Shown here piece by piece: positions 7,363 to 17,233 of a stretch of 64,000 nt of DNA. The DNA is from DATDIC01 sp963777625 (GTDB lineage: Bacteria > Pseudomonadota > Alphaproteobacteria > Acetobacterales > Acetobacteraceae), in assembly GCA_963777625.1 (NCBI GenBank), contig CAVZRO010000026.1, positions 372,001 to 436,000 on the forward strand, written 5' to 3'. Position numbers and translations under genes: made by a program. The notes beneath the pieces are model-generated. The model was not told the origin of the DNA. It ran no database searches and was given only the letters and a program-made list of their open reading frames with translations. Every line of letters starts with the position of its first letter. The stretch's first letter is position 1.

Positions 7363-9015
7363 ATGGCGGAACTGACCGGCTCCGAAATACTGGCGAAATG
7401 CCTGAAGAAAGAAGGTGTGGACGACCTGTTCTTCATCATGGGCGGCCCCATGCTGCTGGCCGAGGCCACCTGCATCAAGGAAGGCATCCGCATGATCGAC
7501 GTCCGCCACGAGCAGGCGGCCGCCTTCATGTGCCAGGCGTACAGCCGGTTGCTACAGAAACCGTCCGCCTGCATGGCGGCCAGCGGGCCAGGCGTGACCA
7601 ATCTGGTGACCGGCGTTGCCAACGCACTGATCGACTGCTGCCCGGTGGTGGCGATCGGCGGATCGTCGCCGATCAGCCAGTTCGGCCGTCAGGTGTTCCA
7701 GGAGATCGACCAGGTCGCCATCATGCGCGGCTGCGTGAAATACGCCGATCGCATCCACAACCTGAAACGCATCCCGCAGCAGGTGAATTTCGGTTTCCAG
7801 AAGGCGATGTCCGGCAAGCCCGGCCCCGTCTATCTCGATTTTCCCGGCGACATCCTGTATCAGAAGATCGACGAAAACCTGGTGGACTGGAGCTTTGCTG
7901 GCCGGCCGCTGCTGAACCCGCGCCCGCTCGGCAATCCACAGCAGGTGGCCAGGCTGGTCGATGCGCTGGCCAACGCGAAGCAGCCGATCCTGGTTTCGGG
8001 CAGCGGCGTTATCTGGTCCCGCGCCTGGGACGAAATGCACGCCCTGGTCGATAAGATCGGCATCCCTTTCTACACCACCCCGCAAGGCCGTGGCGTCGTC
8101 CCTGACGACCATCCCTGTTCCTACATGACGATGCGCAGCACCGCCTTCCGCGACGCCGACCTGATCGTGGTCCTGGGCACGCGGATGAACTACATCATCG
8201 GCCACGCGGCGCCGCCCAGGTTCGGCGCGAACGCAACCATCGCACGGATCGACATCGACCCGGACGAGATCGCCACCGCGGCCCGCTATGTGGATATCCC
8301 GATCGTCGGCGACTGCAAGATGGTGCTACAGCAGGTCCTGGATGGGATCGGCGCGAAGGTGAATACCGACACCTACAAGGCGTGGCGTCAGAAGCTGGCA
8401 GAGGGCGAGTCAGCCAAGCGTGCCGGCAGCGGCGCAAACAAATACGCCGAGGATGGCGATATCCATCCGGTCCGGCTGCTGGAGGAGATCAGGAATTTCG
8501 CCAAACGCGACGCCATCCTGTGCGTCGATGGGCAGGAGACGCTGAATTTCGGCCGCCAGACCATGCCCACCTTTGCGCCCGGCCATCGGCTGAACTCGGG
8601 TCCGTTCGGCACCATGGGCGTCGGGCTGCCGTTCGGCGTCGGCGCGAAGGTCGCCAAGCCGGACAAGCAGGTGATTGTGGTGCATGGCGATGGGTCATTT
8701 GGACTAAACGCCATGGAGCTGGACACGGCAGTACGCCACAAGATTCCCATCCTGGTGGTGATTAGCCTGAACGGCGGCTGGACGGCGGATCCCAAGCGCG
8801 AGAAGCCGGGGCGTGAACTTGGTTACACGCGGTTCGACAAGATGGCCGAGGCGCTGGGTTGCCATGGGGAGTATGTCGAACGCCCGGAAGACATCCGCCC
8901 CGCCCTGGAACGCGCCCAGGCCAAGGTCGATGAAGGCATGGTCGCGGTGGTGAACGTTAAGACCGACTACCGTGCGCGGTACGCGGGAGCTGCGTTCAGC
9001 GATTATTCCACATAA
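7363..9015 (+). CDS. Thiamine diphosphate-dependent lyase/decarboxylase (2-hydroxyacyl-CoA lyase/oxalyl-CoA decarboxylase-like)
   Basis: A 550-aa enzyme of the acetolactate synthase/HACL superfamily. The ThDP-activating glutamate is in DVRHEQAAAFM (Glu at about residue 50) and the Mg/ThDP motif runs from GDGSFGLNAMELDT to SLNGGW (about residues 444-473). The middle NAD/ADP-like domain includes IVVLGTRMNY. True acetolactate synthase is unlikely because no small subunit or ilv context is present. The adjacent CoA-transferase points to an acyl-CoA substrate, such as oxalyl-CoA or a 2-hydroxyacyl-CoA that yields formyl-CoA plus an aldehyde or ketone. The substrate call is inference. Confidence 0.85.
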   Translation: MAELTGSEILAKCLKKEGVDDLFFIMGGPMLLAEATCIKEGIRMIDVRHEQAAAFMCQAYSRLLQKPSACMAASGPGVTNLVTGVANALIDCCPVVAIGGSSPISQFGRQVFQEIDQVAIMRGCVKYADRIHNLKRIPQQVNFGFQKAMSGKPGPVYLDFPGDILYQKIDENLVDWSFAGRPLLNPRPLGNPQQVARLVDALANAKQPILVSGSGVIWSRAWDEMHALVDKIGIPFYTTPQGRGVVPDDHPCSYMTMRSTAFRDADLIVVLGTRMNYIIGHAAPPRFGANATIARIDIDPDEIATAARYVDIPIVGDCKMVLQQVLDGIGAKVNTDTYKAWRQKLAEGESAKRAGSGANKYAEDGDIHPVRLLEEIRNFAKRDAILCVDGQETLNFGRQTMPTFAPGHRLNSGPFGTMGVGLPFGVGAKVAKPDKQVIVVHGDGSFGLNAMELDTAVRHKIPILVVISLNGGWTADPKREKPGRELGYTRFDKMAEALGCHGEYVERPEDIRPALERAQAKVDEGMVAVVNVKTDYRARYAGAAFSDYST

Positions 9016-9049
9016 TACCACCTCTCCCGCCACCCCCGGCCCGCTTGCG

Positions 9050-9078
9050 TTGACAGTGTGGGTTCGACGCTTAACACT
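9050..9078 (+). promoter_or_regulatory. Possible sigma70 promoter of the sugar ABC operon
   Basis: A perfect TTGACA hexamer at 9050-9055 is followed, after 17 nt, by the weak -10 AACACT at 9073-9078; the binding-protein gene starts 60 nt further. The -10 match is poor, so this is a candidate only. Confidence 0.3.
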
Positions 9079-9137
9079 GCGCCAGCAATTGCCCGTGAAT
9101 GCATACCGCGCAAAGTGGCACAATGAAGGAACGGCCT

Positions 9138-10376
9138 ATGCCTCGACGATGGTGGCTATCTCTCATTCCGCTGCAACTCGCCTTTGTCAGCCCTGCGCTC
9201 GCGCAGAAGGCGGATGTGATCACCCAATGGGTGGATAGCGGGGCACATCGCGCCGTCACCGTGCTCGTTGATGAATTCCAGAAGCGAGGTGGTACCTGGG
9301 TTGACGAACCTGTGGCCGGCCCGCAAGCCCAGATCGCCGTGGTGATGAACCGCATCGCCGGGGGCAATCCACCAGCGGCGATGCAGTGGCAACTCGGCGC
9401 ACCAACCCGCCAGTTGGCGGAGAACGATCTGCTCACCAATCTGGACAGCCTTGCCGCAGCCGGCAACTGGGCCAAAAACCTGCCGCCGATCCTGGCGAAG
9501 AACGCCATGTACGACGGGCATTTCTACGCCACCCCGCTCGACGTCGCTGGTACCAACTGGATGTTTTACAACATCAAGATATTCAACCAGCTCCGGCTGC
9601 AGCCGCCGAAGACCTGGGACGAGTTCTTCGCTATGGCTCCGAAGATCAAGGCGGCCGGCTATATTCCCATCGCATTCGGCGCCAATGCTCAGCAGGAAGC
9701 CTGGCTGTTCATGACCATCCTGGCCGGCGAGGCCGGTGGCCAGACCTTTCTGGCGATAGCCTCCGACCACGATGCCAAGGCCGCCGCCAGCCCCGGCGTG
9801 CAGGCGACGTTCGAGGTGATGGGCAAGCTCCGCCAGTACGTCGACGCCGGCAGCCCCAACCGCGCAATGATCGACACACTCTCGCTGGTGGAGACCAACA
9901 AGGCCGCGTTCCAGATCGTCGGCGACTGGGTGAAGGCCGATTTCGCCGCGGCGCACCTGGCGCTCGACCGCGACTATGGTTGCGCGCTGGCGCCCAACAC
10001 CCAGGACAGCTACGTGATGACGGTCGATGCGTTCGCGTTTCCGAAACTCGACAAGCCCGACCAGGTCAAGGCCCAGCTCACGCTGGCCGAGCTGGCGATG
10101 GAGCCGGCAATACAGACCCGGTTCGCGCTGCAGAAAGGCTCCCTTCCCGCACGGCTGGACGCGGATGTCAGCGCGTTCGATCATTGCTCGCAGCTCGGCC
10201 ACAAGGTCCTGGCCGAGGGTCCCACGCATCAGTTGCCCAACTTCTATCTGATGTTCACTCCGGACAGCTACGGGCAGATCACCGATCTGCTGGGTCAATA
10301 CTGGAGCCATCCGGAAATGAGCGCGGCGGACGCCACCAGCCAGTTCGCCAGGATTGTCGGGAATGCCGGTCATTAA
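9138..10376 (+). CDS. Sugar ABC transporter substrate-binding protein
   Basis: Periplasmic family 1 extracellular solute-binding protein of 412 aa that captures a sugar for the following permeases. A signal peptide, MPRRWWLSLIPLQLAFVSPA followed by LAQ, starts at 9138, where GAAGGA at 9125-9130 gives good spacing; upstream in-frame codons at 9099 and 9123 are rejected for that reason. The body has typical segments such as ALDVAGTNWMFYN-like TPLDVAGTNWMFYN, GYIPIAFGANAQQEAWLF and FQIVGDWVKADF. It heads a complete importer: binding protein, two permeases and an ATPase in one direction with tiny gaps. The sugar is not predictable; glucose/mannose-type systems in this group look similar. Confidence 0.92.
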   Translation: MPRRWWLSLIPLQLAFVSPALAQKADVITQWVDSGAHRAVTVLVDEFQKRGGTWVDEPVAGPQAQIAVVMNRIAGGNPPAAMQWQLGAPTRQLAENDLLTNLDSLAAAGNWAKNLPPILAKNAMYDGHFYATPLDVAGTNWMFYNIKIFNQLRLQPPKTWDEFFAMAPKIKAAGYIPIAFGANAQQEAWLFMTILAGEAGGQTFLAIASDHDAKAAASPGVQATFEVMGKLRQYVDAGSPNRAMIDTLSLVETNKAAFQIVGDWVKADFAAAHLALDRDYGCALAPNTQDSYVMTVDAFAFPKLDKPDQVKAQLTLAELAMEPAIQTRFALQKGSLPARLDADVSAFDHCSQLGHKVLAEGPTHQLPNFYLMFTPDSYGQITDLLGQYWSHPEMSAADATSQFARIVGNAGH

Positions 10377-10412
10377 CCTGGTAACTGAGGCGGTCCCGCA
10401 GCCAACCACGTA

Positions 10413-11327
10413 ATGTCAGCCATGGTGCGGCGACGGCAGGCGGACCGCGCCGGCCGCCGCTATCATCCTCGCAGCCTTGCCGCGATATCGGCGCTGGCGC
10501 CCACCGTGCTGGTCGCGCTGACCTGCTTTTACGGCAGCACAGTGTGGACCGTGTACATCTCGATGACCCGGTCGTTCATGCTGCCCAACTACCGGTTTGC
10601 CGGGCTTGCGCAGTATAGCCGGCTGTTCGCGACCGAGCGCTGGCAGGTCGCCTACGGCAACATGTTCCTGTTCGGCGGGCTGGACATCGTCGGCACGCTG
10701 GCGCTCGGCATCCTGCTGGCGGTACTGATCGATCGCAACGTGCGGTTCGAAGGCGCCTTCCGCACCATCCTGCTCTATCCGTTGGCCTTGTCGTTCATCG
10801 TGACCGGGCTGACCTGGCAATGGCTGCTCAGCCCGACGATCGGCGTGCAGAACTTCGTGCGTGGGCTCGGCTGGAGCGGTTTCGTGTTCGACTGGATCAC
10901 CCGGCCCGACCGCGCGATCTACACGCTGGTGCTGGCCGGCATCTGGCACCAGTCCGGCCTGATCATGGCGATCATGCTGGCCGGCCTGCGCGGCGTGGAT
11001 CGGGAGTTGTGGCGCGCCATGCGAGTGGATGGGATTCCCACCTGGCGGGGCTATGTCCACATCATCCTACCGATGCTGCGGCCGCTGATCGTCACCTGCC
11101 TCGTGCTGATCGCTATCGCCGTGGTGAAGAGCTACGACCTGGTGGTTGCGATGACCAACGGCGGCCCGGGCTTCGCGTCCGACCTGCCCGGCAAGTTCGT
11201 GGTCGATTTCGAGTTCGAGCGGTCGAATATCGGCCAGGCCTCCGCCGCCGCCACGGTCATGCTGGGATCGATGCTCATCATCGTGGCGCCCTATCTGCAT
11301 TACGAGCTGACGCGGAGGACTCGATGA
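10413..11327 (+). CDS. Sugar ABC transporter permease 1 (MalF/UgpA type)
   Basis: Inner-membrane subunit of 304 aa with about six transmembrane segments, the first at roughly residues 27-50. The cytoplasmic EAA-type loop that contacts the ATPase reads RAMRVDGIPTWRGYVHIILP at about residues 194-213. The protein ends in a 4-nt ATGA overlap with the next permease, indicating translational coupling. It forms the heterodimeric channel with permease 2. The long N-terminal Arg-rich stretch is cytoplasmic. Confidence 0.92.
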   Translation: MSAMVRRRQADRAGRRYHPRSLAAISALAPTVLVALTCFYGSTVWTVYISMTRSFMLPNYRFAGLAQYSRLFATERWQVAYGNMFLFGGLDIVGTLALGILLAVLIDRNVRFEGAFRTILLYPLALSFIVTGLTWQWLLSPTIGVQNFVRGLGWSGFVFDWITRPDRAIYTLVLAGIWHQSGLIMAIMLAGLRGVDRELWRAMRVDGIPTWRGYVHIILPMLRPLIVTCLVLIAIAVVKSYDLVVAMTNGGPGFASDLPGKFVVDFEFERSNIGQASAAATVMLGSMLIIVAPYLHYELTRRTR

Positions 11328-12190
11328 CCGCGGCGGCGCGGCGCGCGCGGATCGGCCGTGTCGGGCTTTACATTCTGCTGATATGGATCTGCCTGTTTTT
11401 CTCGATCCCGCTGCTGCTGGTGATCTCCACCTCGCTGAAAACCTCGGCCGAGGTGCGGGCGTTCTCCATCTTCCATCTGCCCGCCCATCCCAATCTCGAT
11501 GCCTGGGTGAAGGCGTGGTTTTCGGCCTGCACCGGCATGAACTGCACTGGCATCCGTGTCGGGTTCTGGAATTCCGTACGCATCCTGATCCCCAGCGTGA
11601 TCATCTCGGTGACGGCCGGAGCGATCACCGGATATGCCCTATCGCACTGGCGCGTGCGCGGGGCCAACACGATCATGCTGCTGCTGCTGCTCTGCGCGTT
11701 CATCCCGGCGCAGGTGATCCTGTATCCGCTGGTGAAGATCTTCAGCACGGTTGGGCTGTACAATTCGCTGCCCTGCATCGTGGCCGTGCACGTGCTGTTC
11801 GGGCTGCCGGTGATGTCGCTGCTGTTCCGCAATTTCTATGTCGGCGTGCCGGAGGACCTGATCAAGGCGGCCCGCATCGACGGCGCCGGGTTCTGGCGCA
11901 TCTTCATCTGGGTGATGCTGCCGCTGTCAACGAACATCCTGGTGGTGGCGACGATCCTGGAGACGACGGGCGTCTGGAACGATTACCTGCTGGGGCTGAT
12001 TTTTGCCGGGCACGAGAACATCCCGATGACTGTGCAGCTCAACGCGATCGCCGCTACCTCGACCGGCGTGATCGAGTACAACGTCAACACTGCGGCCGCC
12101 CTGCTGACGGCGCTGCCGCCGCTGCTGATCTATTTCCTGTCCGGGCGCTATTTCGTGCGCGGCATCACGGCCGGCGCGGTGAAGGGGTAG
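11324..12190 (+). CDS. Sugar ABC transporter permease 2 (MalG/UgpE type)
   Basis: Second channel subunit, 288 aa. The start is the ATG at 11324 that overlaps the stop of permease 1 (ATGA); the open frame extends further upstream but only as a shadow of permease 1. Six transmembrane segments are visible, the first at about residues 14-36, and the EAA loop reads IKAARIDGAGFWRIFIWVML at about residues 184-203. The C-terminus ends FVRGITAGAVKG, typical for MalG-like permeases. A short extra loop with Cys residues (FSACTGMNCTGIRVG) lies in the first periplasmic region, a feature seen in glucose-type systems. Confidence 0.92.
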   Translation: MTAAARRARIGRVGLYILLIWICLFFSIPLLLVISTSLKTSAEVRAFSIFHLPAHPNLDAWVKAWFSACTGMNCTGIRVGFWNSVRILIPSVIISVTAGAITGYALSHWRVRGANTIMLLLLLCAFIPAQVILYPLVKIFSTVGLYNSLPCIVAVHVLFGLPVMSLLFRNFYVGVPEDLIKAARIDGAGFWRIFIWVMLPLSTNILVVATILETTGVWNDYLLGLIFAGHENIPMTVQLNAIAATSTGVIEYNVNTAAALLTALPPLLIYFLSGRYFVRGITAGAVKG

Positions 12191-12191
12191 C

Positions 12192-13274
<1,083 letters not shown>

Positions 13275-13289
13275 CGGTGAAGCAGGAAA

Positions 13290-13495
13290 GGCCAGGGGTG
13301 CTGCCCCGGTGCTGCCCCTGGACCCTGGCAAAGGCTGTGCCTTTGCAATCCATCCGTTTTGGTTGGGTGTGGGGGTGGGTGCCTACCTCGCTGCTGGTAA
13401 CAGCGGAGTAGGCACCCACCCCGACACCCAACCCAAGTGAAGGGTTCCAAGGGCGAGCCCTTGGCGGGGTTCGGGGCAGCGCCCCGAGCTTTCCG
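13290..13495. repeat. Composite hairpin array (near-symmetric palindromic element)
   Basis: The block between the ABC ATPase and the IS element is built almost entirely of dyads. The central one has 26-bp arms (13361-13386 and 13408-13433, 25 of 26 paired) around a 21-nt loop that contains its own small stem. Flanking hairpins include GCAAAGG/CCTTTGC near 13330-13350, CCAAGGG/CCCTTGG near 13448-13465 and CGGGG/CCCCG near 13471-13487. The left and right outer parts are themselves related as inverse complements (GGGGYGCTGCCCC type). It looks like a repeated extragenic palindromic composite that may also terminate the converging operons. Confidence 0.7.
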
Positions 13496-13500
13496 CTAGA

Positions 13501-15426
13501 CCGAACTTTGCGCCCTTTTCGGTCTATGCTGTTGATAAATTGTAGCTTAGCGAACTGGCGCGGTCATGTGGTTGGTTGATTTGGCTTGACACGACGCGAA
13601 TCGGCCTGATTCGGTGCGCGCATGTATGTTGCGGTCATACCCAATCGCGGGTCACCCCCAGCGATCCTGCTGCGGGAGAGCTACCGCGAGAACGGTAAGA
13701 CCAAGAACCGCACGCTTGCCAACCTGTCCGGCTGGGCGGGCGAGCGCATCGAGTTGCTGCGTGCCGTCCTGCGCGGCGAGCATCTGCTGCCTGCCGCCGC
13801 GGCGGTGCAGATCGTCCGGGCTCTGCCGCACGGTCACGTGCTGGGTGCCCTGACGACGGCACGGCGGATCGAACTTGATGCCCTGTTGCCGCGTCGGGCG
13901 CCACCCCGCAGGCGCGATCTGGCACTGGCGCTGATCATCGCCCGGTTGCTCGATCCGGCGGCCAAATTGGCGACGGCTCGCATGCTCGATCCGGCCACCG
14001 CAAGTCACTCACTGGGCGAGGTGCTGGGATTGGGCCGCGTCTCCGCCGGCGAGGTCTACGCCACGCTCGACTGGTTGGGCCGCGAGCAGAGCTTCATCGA
14101 GGCGAGCCTGGCCCGACGCCACCTGAAGAGCGGCACACTGCTGCTCTATGATGTCACCTCGACCTACCTGGAAGGACGCTGCTGCGAACTGGCGCGCTAC
14201 GGCAACAGTCGCGACCATCGGCGCGACCGCCCGCAATTGGTGATCGGCCTGCTGTGTGCCGCGGATGGCTGCCCGGTGGCGGTGGAGGTGTTTGCCGGCA
14301 ACACCGCTGATCCGGCCACGCTGAGCGCGCAGATCGCCAAGCTGAAGCAACGCTTCAACCTGCATCGTGTGGTCATGATCGGCGACCGTGGTTTGCTGAC
14401 CGAGGCGCGGATCAGAGAGACGCTGCGCCCGGCCGGGCTGGATTGGATCACGGCGCTGCGGGCGCCCGCAATCAAGGCCTTGGCCACTGACGATGGGCCG
14501 TTGCAGCTATCGCTGTTCGATGACCGCGACATGGCGGAGATCACCAGTCCCGACTATCCCGGCGAGCGCCTGGTGGTCTGCCGCAACCCGCTGCTGGCTG
14601 CCGAGCGTGCCCGCAAGCGCGACGAACTGTTGGCCGCGACCGAGACCGAGTTGGCGCGCATCCAGGCCCGCGTGCAGCGGGCACGCAACCCGTTGCGCGG
14701 AGCCGGCGCGATCGGCCAGGCGCTCGGCGCCATCTTCGGTCGGCGCAAGGTGGCCAAGCACTTCGACACCACCATCACCGATGACAGCTTCAGCTTCATC
14801 AGGAACCACAGCGCCATCGCTGCCGAAGCTGCGTTGGACGGCATCTACGTGCTGCGCACCAATCTACCGGCCGCCCAAACTGATGCCGCCGCTACCGTGC
14901 GCGCCTACAAGAGCCTCGCCAGCGTCGAGCGTGCGTTCCGATCCATGAAGACCGTGGATCTGGAACTGCGTCCGGTGTTCCACTGGACCGCGCCACGGGT
15001 GCGCGCTCACGTGCTGCTCTGCATGCTCGCCTATTATCTGGAATGGCATATGCGGCGGCGCCTGGCCCCGATGTTGTTCGACGACCACGACACCCTGGCA
15101 CGCGACGCGCAACGCTCCTCCCCGGTCGCCAAGGCAAAGCCCTCGCCAGCCGACAGCGACAAAGCCGCCAGCAAGCAAACCGATCCAGCGCATGGCGAAC
15201 CGTTGCCAGTGCACAGCTTCCGGACCTTGCTCGCCGATCTGGCAACGCTGACGCGAAATCTCGTCCAGCTCGCAGCCGATCGCAAAGACATCGTCCTCGC
15301 CGTACCAACAAAGCTACAGCGCAGAGCACTTCTTCTGCTCGGCGTCACCCAACTCGCGTAGACAGCACCCCAGCAGGCAAAGCCAACCGGATCAACGCTT
15401 TGCACTCAGAAATCCGCAAAGTTCGG
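13501..15426 (+). mobile_element. Complete IS1634-like insertion sequence with TIRs and 6-bp target duplication
   Basis: The element is 1926 bp. Its left end CCGAACTTTGCG (13501-13512) is the exact inverse complement of the right end (15415-15426). It is flanked by the direct repeat GCTAGA at 13495-13500 and 15427-15432, consistent with a 6-bp target-site duplication. It encodes one intact transposase. Ends, target duplication and intact gene together suggest a recent, possibly still active insertion. The right-hand target repeat contains the stop codon of the convergent beta-helix gene, so insertion happened exactly at that gene's end without changing its protein. Confidence 0.9.
13622..15361 (+). 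CDS. IS1634-family (IS4 superfamily) transposase
   Basis: DDE transposase of 579 aa that cuts and pastes the surrounding element. Likely catalytic residues are Asp in LLYDVTSTYLEG (about residue 180), Asp in VVMIGDRGLLTEAR (about residue 257) and Glu in SLASVERAFRSMK (about residue 435), with the Y-(2)-R-(3)-E-(6)-K-like spacing of IS4-type enzymes. The N-terminus (MYVAVIPNRGSPPAILLRES) is typical of IS1634 members. A TTGACA at 13586-13591 and a small perfect dyad at 13597-13613 (CGAATC/GATTCG) precede the start and may be its promoter/operator. The frame is intact. Confidence 0.92.
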   Translation: MYVAVIPNRGSPPAILLRESYRENGKTKNRTLANLSGWAGERIELLRAVLRGEHLLPAAAAVQIVRALPHGHVLGALTTARRIELDALLPRRAPPRRRDLALALIIARLLDPAAKLATARMLDPATASHSLGEVLGLGRVSAGEVYATLDWLGREQSFIEASLARRHLKSGTLLLYDVTSTYLEGRCCELARYGNSRDHRRDRPQLVIGLLCAADGCPVAVEVFAGNTADPATLSAQIAKLKQRFNLHRVVMIGDRGLLTEARIRETLRPAGLDWITALRAPAIKALATDDGPLQLSLFDDRDMAEITSPDYPGERLVVCRNPLLAAERARKRDELLAATETELARIQARVQRARNPLRGAGAIGQALGAIFGRRKVAKHFDTTITDDSFSFIRNHSAIAAEAALDGIYVLRTNLPAAQTDAAATVRAYKSLASVERAFRSMKTVDLELRPVFHWTAPRVRAHVLLCMLAYYLEWHMRRRLAPMLFDDHDTLARDAQRSSPVAKAKPSPADSDKAASKQTDPAHGEPLPVHSFRTLLADLATLTRNLVQLAADRKDIVLAVPTKLQRRALLLLGVTQLA

Positions 15427-15427
15427 G

Positions 15428-17233
15428 CTAGACGACGCGCACCGCGTCGCCGTCCCGCCACAGGCTGCCGCGCGGCAGCCCGGCCGGCGATGTCGGCAGG
15501 TCGGGCAGACTAGGTGCACCGGATACCGACCAGGACACCGCCGCCGCACCATCGATTGCCGAGCACCCCACACGCAGTACCTTGCCGGCATCGGCTGGAC
15601 GCTCGAACTCGAACAGCGGCTCGCGCACACCGCCCGACGGATCGAGCGCAATGAATTTCCACGCGCCGACATCCGCCTGGGCCAGCACCGCCGGTCGCTC
15701 ATCCGTCCCGCCATAGCTGGCGAGGTTCACGCCGATCACCGTGCCGGCACTGTACGGGCCCAGACGAAACATGCGGTGCCCCGGCGGATCCGTCGGGTTG
15801 CCCTGCAACGACCCGCCAATCACGGTGATGGAGGCGGTTGGATACTGCCCCGGCCCGGCTCGGCCATCCGGACCGGTGGGAACCGCGCGGGCGAACGGGC
15901 GGTGCTGGAAGTCGATCCGGTACAGAAACCCGTCCAGCAGCGGGTTAAAGATCGTGGTGTGTGAAACAACGCCTTCGGCGACGATCCCGCGCGTCACCGC
16001 GTCCGTCGGCTGACCGGCCGGTTCGGCATTCGGGTTGTTCAGCGCCACGGCCCAGACATTCGCCAGCCGGAAGCCGGTCGCCCAGCCGATCGCGCTGCAA
16101 TCGGTGCAGCGCAACCCGTCGGTCTGGTCGTGAAAATCATAGGCAATTCCGGGACGGGCGGCATGGTCGCCGCGCTGGTTCGCCTGCTCGTGCAACACGC
16201 CTGACCAGAAGCCATTGGCATAGCAGTCGCGGATGCGGGCGCTGTCGGCAGTGCGTGTCACCTCGATCCCGCGCCCGGCGGTATCGAAATACAGCTCGCT
16301 GACATCGCCGCCGCTGAACCCGTCGGAATAGTAGCCGGTGTGGAATCCCATCACCATCACCCGGCGAACCCGCGTGTTGATGCCGCCATTGGTGATGCCC
16401 ACGGAACGCACGCCGCTATTGACGTCAGCGCGGCCGTCCTCTGAGAACCAGAGCGCCACCTGTGCCTGCATCTCATCAAGACTCGCCGGACCCGCCGCGG
16501 AGAAATGATCGACCGGCCCTGCCATGTCCTTGCGGATCACCTGCAAATCCGCAAGCTCGGCGAAATAAGCCAGCAACAGCGTCATCCGCGGGTGCAGGAC
16601 CAGCCGGGCCGTACGGGCAAGCTCGGGAACGCTCTCGCCGCCGCTGAGCGCGCCGCCCGGTCCGATCACGACGCAATGGTTGGGTATCACCAGTGCCCCG
16701 GCGTTCGAGGAGCTGAGCCGGATGCCGAAATTCTCCGGCCCCCAGGTGGCGTGGTCGAGCAGATACGAACAGCCCGGCCGCAGCCGCACGCGGCATGCAC
16801 CGAAGCGGCGAGACGCGAACAGCAGCGCCTTCTGGCACGCCGGATAGTCATCCGCGACGCCGTCGCCCCTGGCACCGGCCATTTCAAACGTAAGTGATGC
16901 CGGATCGGCGACGCGCAGCCAGCGCCCGGGCGTGTTCCCGCTGCTGCCGCGTGGACGGAACACCAGGAAATCGTCTTCCCCGGCCGTGCTGGCGGAATCC
17001 CAGCGAAGCCAGCCGCCGCCGCCATCATCCGGGCTCCAGTAGCCCTCCACCAGTGCGACGTGCGAGCGGTCGGGACGGAGGCTGCCGGCATCGAGGTCCA
17101 GCATCGACTGGATCGTCGGCAGGGCGATCACGCCGTCTCCGCTCGGCTGTTGCGCGGTCGCGGGCACCGCCACGCTGGCCGCGCCGGCGCCCAGCAGCCG
17201 CATCGCGACACGGCGGCTGCGCGGCCCGATCAC
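15428..17233 (-). CDS. Exported right-handed beta-helix (pectate-lyase-superfamily) protein
   Basis: A 601-aa protein with a Tat-like leader (PRSRRVAMRLLGAGAASVAV, then PATAQ) and a body with AGARGDGVADDYPACQKALL, the usual entry into Pectate_lyase_3 beta-helix domains, followed by many short G/N/D-rich coils. Such proteins bind or cleave polysaccharide; no catalytic site is assignable. The GTG at 17233 is chosen because it overlaps the stop of the upstream glycosyltransferase (GTGA), implying translational coupling. Its stop codon lies in the 6-bp repeat created by the IS insertion. The gene pair suggests a role in exopolysaccharide or capsule handling; this is inference. Confidence 0.8.
   Translation of the reverse strand: MIGPRSRRVAMRLLGAGAASVAVPATAQQPSGDGVIALPTIQSMLDLDAGSLRPDRSHVALVEGYWSPDDGGGGWLRWDSASTAGEDDFLVFRPRGSSGNTPGRWLRVADPASLTFEMAGARGDGVADDYPACQKALLFASRRFGACRVRLRPGCSYLLDHATWGPENFGIRLSSSNAGALVIPNHCVVIGPGGALSGGESVPELARTARLVLHPRMTLLLAYFAELADLQVIRKDMAGPVDHFSAAGPASLDEMQAQVALWFSEDGRADVNSGVRSVGITNGGINTRVRRVMVMGFHTGYYSDGFSGGDVSELYFDTAGRGIEVTRTADSARIRDCYANGFWSGVLHEQANQRGDHAARPGIAYDFHDQTDGLRCTDCSAIGWATGFRLANVWAVALNNPNAEPAGQPTDAVTRGIVAEGVVSHTTIFNPLLDGFLYRIDFQHRPFARAVPTGPDGRAGPGQYPTASITVIGGSLQGNPTDPPGHRMFRLGPYSAGTVIGVNLASYGGTDERPAVLAQADVGAWKFIALDPSGGVREPLFEFERPADAGKVLRVGCSAIDGAAAVSWSVSGAPSLPDLPTSPAGLPRGSLWRDGDAVRVV

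Noticed and set aside
9156..10409. Antisense open frame of 417 codons over the binding protein
   Set aside because: The plus strand encodes a signal peptide and sugar-binding protein at exactly this place; the minus frame has no domain pattern.
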